Shown in pieces: positions 15,238-20,200 of a DNA stretch of 20,200 nucleotides. The stretch is taken from the NCBI GenBank assembly GCA_004000625.1, contig SAUS01000047.1, forward strand, positions 1-20,200, written 5' to 3'. Each line of letters starts with the position of its first letter. Positions within the stretch are counted from its first letter, which is position 1. A model generated the notes under the pieces. That model was not told the origin of the DNA and ran no database searches. It saw nothing but the letters and a program-made list of their open reading frames with translations. The translations under genes were made by a program, and so were the position numbers. The DNA is from Candidatus Cibiobacter qucibialis (GTDB lineage: Bacteria; Bacillota; Clostridia; Oscillospirales; Ruminococcaceae).

Positions 15238-17358
15238 ATGACACCATTACAGAAAAATATTCTTGCGGCGTGCAAGCACCGCCCCCAGACCCTGCGTGAA
15301 CTGCAGAATGCTTTGCAGGTGGATAATTCCCGCCTGCGCAACACCGTAACCGGCATGGTAGCTACCGGTATGCTGTCCGCCCGCAACGGTACCTATGTTC
15401 CGGGCTTTGCCGTGATGGAAAATACCGATGCCCCCGCTGGCATTCCCTGCACACTGGTCAAGCTGGCGGCCCGCTTCGGTTTTGCGTCCCGCGATGACGG
15501 CACCGGCGATATCTTTATTCCCGGCCGTGCCCTGCATGGTGCTATGCCGCAGGATAAAATCATCATCAAACTGTTCGACCACCCCCGTGTGGAGGGCAGC
15601 GCCGAGGGTGAAGTGGTGGAGGTGACCACCCCGCACAACACCTTTGCCGGTACCATTGTGCTGACTGAGGACGGCCGCCTTGCCGTGGAGCCGGACGGCT
15701 GCCGTGATGTGCGCATTGTGCTGGATAAAAAAGGCGTCAACGGCGCACAGCTGGGGGATAAGGTCGGTGCTATTCTGACCAACCGCGGCCAGCGCCATAT
15801 GGACCACCGCTGCGCTGTTGCCGAGCGCTTCGGCACTTCCGACCGCGCAGCAGAGTGCGCCAAGGCTGTGCTGTATGGCCGTGATGTCCGCCAGGAATTC
15901 CCGGAGGAGGTATTGGCCGAAGCTCACGCATATGATAACGCTCTCATCGACCCCGCCGAAGCTGCCCACCGCGCCGACCTGCGCGGTCTGCCGATCTTTA
16001 CCATCGACTCTGCCGAGACCAAGGATATCGACGACGCCATCAGCCTGATGAAGACCCAGAACGGCGGCTATGAGCTGGGCGTTCATATTGCGGATGTCAG
16101 CCACTATGTCCGCCCGGACACCGCGCTGGATAAGGAAGCTTATGAGCGCGCAACTTCCATCTATTACGCGGATAAAGTCATCCCCATGCTGCCCACCCAG
16201 CTTTCCAACGGCATCTGCAGCCTCAATGAAGGGGAGGAGCGCCTGGCGTTCTCCTGCCTGATGCAGCTGGATGAAAGCGGCAATATCCATAGTTATCAGT
16301 TCGTCAAGAGCGTCATCCGCAGCCGTGTCAAGGGCGTTTATAAAGAAATTAACGCTCTGTTGGACGGCTCCAATGACCCGGCTCTGGTGACGAAATATAA
16401 AGACGTTATGGCTCAGCTGCCCGCGATGACCGAGCTGTACGAAAAGCGCCTGGCTCTGCGCAAAGCACGCGGCGCGATGGAAATCGAATCCGACGAAGCC
16501 AAGTTGGTCATGGACGAGGAAGGCCGCTGCGTGGATATCGTCAAGCGCACCCGCGGTGTGTCGGAGTGCATGATCGAAGAGTTCATGCTGCTGGCCAACC
16601 AGTGCGCTGCCAATGCGGGCCGCACCCATCATGTGCCGTTTGTGTACCGTATCCATGAAGCCCCCGATGCCGAGCGCATGGAAAAGCTGAGCAACACCCT
16701 GAAAGCCTGCGGCCTGAACGTCCACTTTGCCGGGGAAGTGCCCACCCAGCTGGAGCTTTCTGCCATTCTGGACGAAACCCGCGGCCAGCCCATCCAGATC
16801 CCGGTCCACACCGGTATCCTGCGCAGCATGCAGAAAGCTCGCTACTCTCCGGAGCCGAAAGGCCATTATGGCCTGGTGCTGGCAGACTATGCCCACTTTA
16901 CCAGCCCCATTCGCCGTTACCCGGACCTTGCCATCCATCGCATCCTGACGGATATGCTGGTGGGCAAGCCGGAGCAGGAGCTCATCAAGGATTATACCGG
17001 TTTTGCCACCCACGCCAGCGAGCAGTCCAGCCGCCAGGAAGTTTCCGCCGTGCGCATTGAGCGCGATGTGGAGGACCTGTACAAGGCCGAGTATATGCAC
17101 AACCACCTGGGCGAAGTCTACACCGGCACCGTGGCAGGTGTAACACCGCGCGGTATTTTTGTGGCGCTGGAAAACACCGTAGAGGGCTTTGTGCCTGCCG
17201 CACAGCTCTGCAAGGGCGAAGCCACTGTGGTGGAGGGTGTCAGCATTCTGGACCCGCTGACCGGAAAACGCTGGATGCTGGGCGACCCCGTCAAAGTGCA
17301 GGTGGCCGGTGCCAACGTTGCCCTTGGCCGCATTGATTTTGACTATATGCCGCTGTAA
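15238..17358 (+). CDS. rnr: Ribonuclease R (RNB-family 3'-5' exoribonuclease)
   Basis: A 706-residue processive 3'-5' exoribonuclease that degrades structured RNA. In order: an N-terminal winged-helix domain (1-56), cold-shock RNA-binding domains (about 65-230), the RNB catalytic domain beginning near 245 with TIDSAETKDIDDA (the Asp residues at 257, 263, 265 and 266 are the expected metal ligands), the RNB signature TSPIRRYPDLAIHRIL near 553-568, and an S1 domain (about 624-695). It is shorter than Bacillus RNase R because it lacks the Lys-rich C-terminal tail. AAAGGAG lies 5 bases before the ATG. In many Firmicutes secG-rnr is followed by smpB; here it is followed by a repeat and a decayed accessory region. 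Confidence 0.97.
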   Translation: MTPLQKNILAACKHRPQTLRELQNALQVDNSRLRNTVTGMVATGMLSARNGTYVPGFAVMENTDAPAGIPCTLVKLAARFGFASRDDGTGDIFIPGRALHGAMPQDKIIIKLFDHPRVEGSAEGEVVEVTTPHNTFAGTIVLTEDGRLAVEPDGCRDVRIVLDKKGVNGAQLGDKVGAILTNRGQRHMDHRCAVAERFGTSDRAAECAKAVLYGRDVRQEFPEEVLAEAHAYDNALIDPAEAAHRADLRGLPIFTIDSAETKDIDDAISLMKTQNGGYELGVHIADVSHYVRPDTALDKEAYERATSIYYADKVIPMLPTQLSNGICSLNEGEERLAFSCLMQLDESGNIHSYQFVKSVIRSRVKGVYKEINALLDGSNDPALVTKYKDVMAQLPAMTELYEKRLALRKARGAMEIESDEAKLVMDEEGRCVDIVKRTRGVSECMIEEFMLLANQCAANAGRTHHVPFVYRIHEAPDAERMEKLSNTLKACGLNVHFAGEVPTQLELSAILDETRGQPIQIPVHTGILRSMQKARYSPEPKGHYGLVLADYAHFTSPIRRYPDLAIHRILTDMLVGKPEQELIKDYTGFATHASEQSSRQEVSAVRIERDVEDLYKAEYMHNHLGEVYTGTVAGVTPRGIFVALENTVEGFVPAAQLCKGEATVVEGVSILDPLTGKRWMLGDPVKVQVAGANVALGRIDFDYMPL

Positions 17359-17460
17359 TCATAGTTTTTTATAAAAAGAGCAAACCAATAAAAGCAGAGC
17401 TGCCGTCCCGTACTGATATGTACCCGGTTTTCTGGACACGGGTAAAAATCGAATAATTAA
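17359..17460. other. Intergenic region after rnr
   Basis: A T-rich run (ATAGTTTTTTATAAAAA) directly follows the stop but has no stem. TACCCG and CGGGTA (17421-17444) form a 6-bp stem with a 12-base loop and no T tract. No RNA gene was recognised. Confidence 0.45.
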
Positions 17461-17573
17461 GGCAACACCACACAATTCTCGCCTTGCGGCTTAAGCACCG
17501 CTCCGGCAGCTGCGGCACGGCATCTGCCGCACCTCGCTCGCCGTATCGGCACTTAGAATTATGCGGTATTGCC
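17461..17573. repeat. MITE-like element, short copy (113 bp)
   Basis: Ends are GGCAACACCACACAATTC and the complement of GAATTATGCGGTATTGCC (15 of 18 match). TTAA flanks both sides (17457-17460 and 17574-17577). It lacks the 59-bp internal hairpin module of the copy at 4858-5029. Its rightmost 50 bases are identical to both other copies, while its left end has diverged. Confidence 0.85.
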
Positions 17574-17586
17574 TTAAGAATCCATC

Positions 17587-17630
17587 ATGGATGCTTCTCT
17601 GAATGTGGAGGGAGGCATCCATTTTGTTTT
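17587..17630 (+). terminator. Rho-independent terminator, probably of rnr
   Basis: ATGGATGC (17587-17594) and GCATCCAT (17615-17622) form an 8-bp stem with a 20-base loop, followed by TTTGTTTT. It is about 230 bases from the rnr stop; the 113-bp repeat accounts for half of that distance. Confidence 0.7.
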
Positions 17631-17641
17631 AGCTTGAATTC

Positions 17642-17673
17642 TGCTGTTATTATAATCGTCGATATAATCAGCA
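17642..17673. other. Imperfect 32-bp dyad at the edge of the accessory region
   Basis: TGCTG and CAGCA form the outer arms and ATTATA and TATAAT the inner arms, with two extra bases on the left side. Two TATAAT-like boxes fall in it, but no matching -35 with normal spacing was found. It could be an operator or a recombination-site remnant. Confidence 0.35.
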
Positions 17674-17704
17674 ATGTGCCAAGAAAAATACACGAGACGA
17701 TATA

Positions 17705-17735
17705 AATAAAAACTCCCCGGACAACATCCGAGGAG
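17705..17735 (-). terminator. Rho-independent terminator after the antitoxin remnant
   Basis: CTCC-C-CGGA and TCCG-A-GGAG (17713-17735) form a stem with one mismatch and a CAACA loop. On the minus strand it is followed by TTTTTATTTA. It lies 9 bases beyond the stop of the remnant gene. Confidence 0.75.
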
Positions 17736-17744
17736 CCCTTATGC

Positions 17745-17864
17745 TCATGATAACCATATCCCATAACCGCTTTTTGTCACAAAGATGGGTTCCTGCGTTT
17801 CGTGGCAGCGCTGCGAAATCGCATTGGTATTTTTCAGATCACGAATTGGGATAATTTCGGGCAT
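17745..17864 (-). pseudogene. Truncated Phd/YefM-type antitoxin remnant
   Basis: The 39-residue frame begins MPEIIPIRDLKNTNAIS and resembles the N-terminal DNA-binding part of Phd/YefM antitoxins (about 80-90 residues). After SGYG the frame shifts: adding one base would give GDMVIMSI, the expected family continuation, instead of GIWLS and a stop. Even so, only a few family residues would follow before the terminator, so the C-terminal toxin-binding part is gone and no RelE/Doc-type toxin gene is present. The start at 17864 has GAAAGGAG 8 bases upstream. The N-terminus could still bind its operator if folded. Confidence in the family is moderate because the match is short. Confidence 0.7.
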
Positions 17865-17880
17865 AAGCTCAGCTCCTTTC

Positions 17881-17918
17881 GTGGCTTTATTATGCCACAA
17901 AAAGGGCCGCACTGATAA
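17881..17918 (-). promoter_or_regulatory. Predicted promoter and dyad operator of the antitoxin remnant
   Basis: On the minus strand TTATCA (17913-17918) and CATAAT (17889-17894) are 18 bp apart. The -10 lies inside an inverted repeat, GTGGC...GCCAC (17881-17898), as expected for the autoregulatory operators of Phd/YefM antitoxins. Confidence 0.5.
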
Positions 17919-17936
17919 CATGTAAAACTGTAAAAC

Positions 17937-17971
17937 AAAAAAACTACATCCAAATTGAATGTAGCTTTTTT
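17937..17971. terminator. Bidirectional terminator between the XRE gene and the antitoxin remnant
   Basis: CTACAT...ATGTAG (17944-17964) pairs with one inner mismatch. T runs occur on both strands: TTTTTT after it on the plus strand and TTTTTTTG on the minus strand. Its main role is probably to end the minus-strand XRE gene. Confidence 0.75.
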
Positions 17972-18055
17972 GTGTCTCGATGTGACAAAAAAGATACCAG
18001 ACTTCATGCGTTGACAAAATTTGAAGCAGAAAAAATTTCCTTACAAATGGCAATG

Positions 18056-18514
18056 TCAATCATCTGGTGCAGATAAGGTCGGTGGCCATTGGAGCATCCA
18101 CTCAAGATAGTCCGATGACGTGATTCGACCGTTCTCGAATGCTGTCCTATGAATCCGCCAATCTGCTAAAAGAGCCTTTACGGCAGGATGACTGCACGAG
18201 AGCCGAATGCGTAATAAGAAACATTGCGTACTATCTCCAAAATCTTGAAAAGGCAAACTATGCTCCCAATCGTACCATATCAACGTGCGAATGAGATCGA
18301 CTATGGTATCGTTTGGCATATAGAATGTTTCTTCCCGAACATTTAGAACTTTAGCGATTTTCTCTACAATTTCGGCTTTAGGTGTGCGGTACCCGGTTCC
18401 GTACTGTGCAATGCGGTTCGCTGCCTCGTTTTTAATATCAATCAATATACCCAACTGCTGCTGTGTAAGACCGCGATGGCGGCGCACGAGTTTGATTTTA
18501 TCTCCGATGTTCAT
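18056..18514 (-). CDS. XRE-family HTH transcriptional regulator
   Basis: A 152-residue protein. Residues 1-62 form an XRE/Cro-type helix-turn-helix (IKLVRRHRGLTQQQLG as helices 1-2; the recognition helix region NRIAQYGTG; then TPKAEIVEKIAKVLNV). The rest (about 70-152) is an uncharacterised helical domain ending in W...AFENGRITSSDYLEW, a layout I associate with XRE regulators of gut Clostridia. The ATG at 18514 is preferred over an upstream TTG since it starts the HTH directly; its GGAG is 11 bases away. It sits between terminators, on the minus strand with the recombinase remnant, so it may be a cargo or control gene of a decayed element. Its target is unknown. Confidence 0.8.
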   Translation of the reverse strand: MNIGDKIKLVRRHRGLTQQQLGILIDIKNEAANRIAQYGTGYRTPKAEIVEKIAKVLNVREETFYMPNDTIVDLIRTLIWYDWEHSLPFQDFGDSTQCFLLRIRLSCSHPAVKALLADWRIHRTAFENGRITSSDYLEWMLQWPPTLSAPDD

Positions 18515-18546
18515 AGTGTGGCTGTCTCCATTCTTACGCAAAAATA

Positions 18547-18591
18547 AAAACTGCCCGTCCGCGTAAAGTTGCTACGCAGATGGGCAGTTTT
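18547..18591 (-). terminator. Rho-independent terminator after the recombinase remnant
   Basis: AAAACTGCCC (18547-18556) and GGGCAGTTTT (18582-18591) form a perfect 10-bp stem, with an inner stem GCGTA/TACGC (18561-18577). On the minus strand it ends in TTTTTATTTTTG. It has a shorter T run on the plus strand too. Confidence 0.85.
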
Positions 18592-18603
18592 GGCTGTGTA
18601 CCT

Positions 18604-19824
18604 TTATTGCAGTGAAATCTGTTGCGTATAACCTCCGATAAAAATAATTTCTAAATCTTGCCGTGATTTAACGATGATTTTTTCTATGATTCTCGCTGTA
18701 AGCATATCGTCGTATTCTGTAATCAAAAGGTCCTTTGCGGTTATCGGATTTGTAGGGGTGGATGGCGTTTGGCTATTGACTGAACTTTGTGTGATGGCAG
18801 TTTTTAGCTGTTTGATTTTATCGCTGAGCCTTTTCAGCTTGTCGTCAAGGAATGGGGTGTTTTCATCAAAGTCCAGCGACATTTCCAGTAGGTGGTCAAA
18901 TTCCTGTTGGTTTTGCTCTAACTGTGCTTGCAGCTGTGGTGTCAGACTTTCGCCGACTTCTATCTGATGGAGAATCCCATTAAGCTGGTCAGCAACCTCG
19001 CCGGTAAACTTGGCAGCTAAATTCTGCACGGCCTTCAAAATTGCTTGATGCAACTCTGTTTCGGGGATAGAGGGTGAGTTGCTGCAAAACTTCGTTCCGT
19101 ATTCAAGTCGGTTGACGCATCGCCAGACGATTTGCTTTCTGCCGTGGATGCTCCAAGTGACTCGCTTGTAGGAGCTGCCGCAGTCACCACAGACCAATCG
19201 TTCGGATAAGGCATATTTGCTGTTGTAGCGACCTCGATGTCGCTTGCGATGGTTGGTGGCCGACTTGCTGTTGCGGCGGGCGATTTCAGCTTGTGCCTCT
19301 CGGAATGTCTGCTTCGTGACGATTCCCTCGTGGTTATTCTCTATGTAATATTGCGGCAGTTGGCCGGTATTTTTCTTGGATACGCCTGTCAGTACATCCT
19401 CGATAAATGTCTTTTGCAGCAGCACATCACCGCAGTATTTCTCGTTCTGGAGAATCCGCTGGACGCTCTCGGACGACCACTTCTTGTTGCCACGTGCAGT
19501 GAGTACGTCGTCAGCCTCTAATCGCTTTTTGATTGTCTGTAAACTGGCGCCTTGCAGATAGCTGTTGAATATCATACGAATCACTTCGGCTTCTTCGGGA
19601 ATGATTTCCGGCTTGCCGTCCGAACCCTTTCTGTATCCGAGAATTTGTCTGTAAGGAAACGGAAATTTTCCTTGTCGGAATCCCATTCGCTTACCGCGCG
19701 CGACATTCTGTGAAATTGACTCGCTTTCCGCCTGTGCAAAAGCGCTCAGCACGGTAAGAATCATCTCGGAGTTCATGGTTGATTGCTGCATTATGCGGCT
19801 TATGTACAAGATAAACACCGCCAT
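18604..19824 (-). pseudogene. Large serine recombinase lacking its catalytic N-terminal domain
   Basis: The open frame of 406 codons has clear recombinase sequence only from about position 19779 (TMNSEMILTVLSAFAQAESESIS, the end of the resolvase domain and its long helix). It continues with the recombinase domain (GYRKGSDGKPEIIPEEAEVI through NEKYCGDVLLQKTF), a zinc ribbon with paired cysteines (CGDCG ... CVNR...FC), a coiled coil and a normal C-terminus. The first 100 or so residues, including the YxRVSxxxQ region with the nucleophilic serine, are absent. Upstream DNA belongs to another gene. Intact relatives integrate or excise ICEs, phages and Tn4451-like elements; this copy cannot catalyse strand exchange. 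Confidence 0.9.
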
Positions 19825-19990
19825 ATTTTCCGGAAATCGGTTCTATTGGATATTTCTTTCTCATTTTAGTTACATCCCCATAGATTGTTCGGGTGCAAAC
19901 GCCAAGTTCATCAGCAATGTTGGGAACTGTTTCAAATTTGCGTTGTAAAATGATATCCCAGATTGCCTCTTGGCGTTCATCCGAACTCAT
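19691..19990 (-). pseudogene. Truncated HTH (DeoR/HTH_11-like) regulator fused out of frame to the recombinase
   Basis: The frame starts at ATG 19990 with AAAGGAGG 6 bases upstream and encodes 99 residues. Residues 1-60 match a winged-helix HTH with the pattern TVPNIADELGVCTRTIYGDV followed by YPIEPISGKYGG, typical of DeoR-like N-termini in Clostridia, where the protein normally continues for another 100 or more residues. From about residue 70 the frame runs through recombinase DNA in the wrong phase and is meaningless (HELRDDSYRAERF...). The junction lies near 19780-19805. The DNA-binding half might still be made. A 23-bp near-palindrome lies upstream. Confidence 0.75.
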
Positions 19991-20031
19991 TGCTTGCCTC
20001 CTTTCTTCGCTCATTTTTAGTATAAAGGTAT

Positions 20032-20054
20032 AACTTGCAAGAATCTTTCAAGTT
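20032..20054. promoter_or_regulatory. 23-bp near-perfect palindrome upstream of the HTH gene
   Basis: AACTTG...CAAGTT with inner AAGA/TCTT symmetry: 10 of 11 base pairs match around a central base. It lies 42 bp upstream of the HTH start, close to AT-rich -10-like sequence (TATACT on the minus strand), so it is a candidate operator. No -35 with good spacing was found. Confidence 0.5.
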
Positions 20055-20080
20055 TAGCGATGTAAAGCGCTAGCAATTTT
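20055..20080 (+). other. Short hairpin with T run
   Basis: TAGCG and CGCTA (20055-20072) enclose 8 bases and are followed on the plus strand by GCAATTTTTT. The stem is only 5 bp, so a terminator role is doubtful, and no plus-strand gene is upstream. Confidence 0.25.
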
Positions 20081-20087
20081 TTCACCC

Positions 20088-20123
20088 ACAAAAAAGCCGC
20101 GAGCATGGATTCCACGTTCACGG
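20088..20123 (-). terminator. Rho-independent terminator (minus strand), second of a tandem pair
   Basis: On the minus strand CCGTGAACGTGG and CCATGCTCGCGG pair (20097-20123) with one mismatch and two G-U pairs around AAT, followed by CTTTTTTG. Confidence 0.7.
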
Positions 20124-20143
20124 TAAAATTCAACAATATTAAG

Positions 20144-20179
20144 AGAAAAAGCCCGCCGCATTTGAGATGCGACGGGCTT
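20144..20179 (-). terminator. Rho-independent terminator of a minus-strand gene beyond the window
   Basis: AAGCCCGCCGCAT (20149-20161) and ATGCGACGGGCTT (20167-20179) pair with one mismatch around TTGAG. On the minus strand the stem runs into TTTTTCTCTT. Confidence 0.75.
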
Positions 20180-20200
20180 AGAACTGCAGCGTGAGATTTA

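Noticed and set aside
15247..17106. Long minus-strand open frame opposite rnr
   Set aside because: Antisense shadow; all conserved motifs are in the plus-strand RNase R frame.
1..20200. CRISPR arrays, tRNA, rRNA and riboswitches
   Set aside because: No regularly spaced direct repeats, tRNA cloverleaf or recognisable riboswitch core were seen by eye on either strand; a covariance-model scan was not possible.

Overview
The window is a stretch of a GC-rich Firmicutes chromosome. Gene content, long-form HPF, RluA-type synthase, SecG-RNase R pairing and codon use fit a gut Oscillospiraceae/Ruminococcaceae relative (Faecalibacterium, Subdoligranulum or Gemmiger type). That placement is inference from family resemblance, not a database match.

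Layout. 1-55 is the right end of a short repeat. 208-1182 (minus) is an RluA-family pseudouridine synthase, divergent from radC (1258-2043), which carries an in-frame TAG at codon 19. 2201-2713 (minus) is ribosome hibernation factor hpf, divergent from recQ (2913-4784). A complete 172-bp copy of the repeat (4858-5029) lies directly against the -35 box of the uvrBA operon (5129-10155), which has two tandem LexA-like boxes after its -10. Next comes a two-gene operon for a divergent topoisomerase-IV-like enzyme (10322-14580), then secG (14736-14981) with its own terminator, and rnr (15238-17358). A 113-bp copy of the same repeat (17461-17573) lies between rnr and its probable terminator.

From about 17.6 kb to the end the sequence is more AT-rich and all recognisable genes are on the minus strand: a truncated, frameshifted Phd/YefM-type antitoxin, an XRE regulator, a large serine recombinase without its catalytic N-terminal domain, and a truncated HTH regulator joined to it out of frame. 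This looks like the decayed remains of an integrated element. SmpB, often found after rnr in Firmicutes, is not seen here.

Functionally most of the window is housekeeping: nucleotide excision repair (UvrA, UvrB), RecQ, RadC, decatenation, ribosome hibernation, rRNA modification, RNA decay and secretion. The less ordinary content is (1) a MITE-like repeat family with three copies, identical 50-base right ends and 4-bp target duplications, one copy embedded at the uvrBA promoter; (2) the radC amber codon; (3) a divergent type IIA topoisomerase pair with altered motifs and Ala at the quinolone serine position; (4) the recombinase/HTH deletion chimera with a 23-bp near-perfect palindrome upstream. 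I found no CRISPR array, tRNA or rRNA, and no clear evidence of a wholly new defence or metabolic system.
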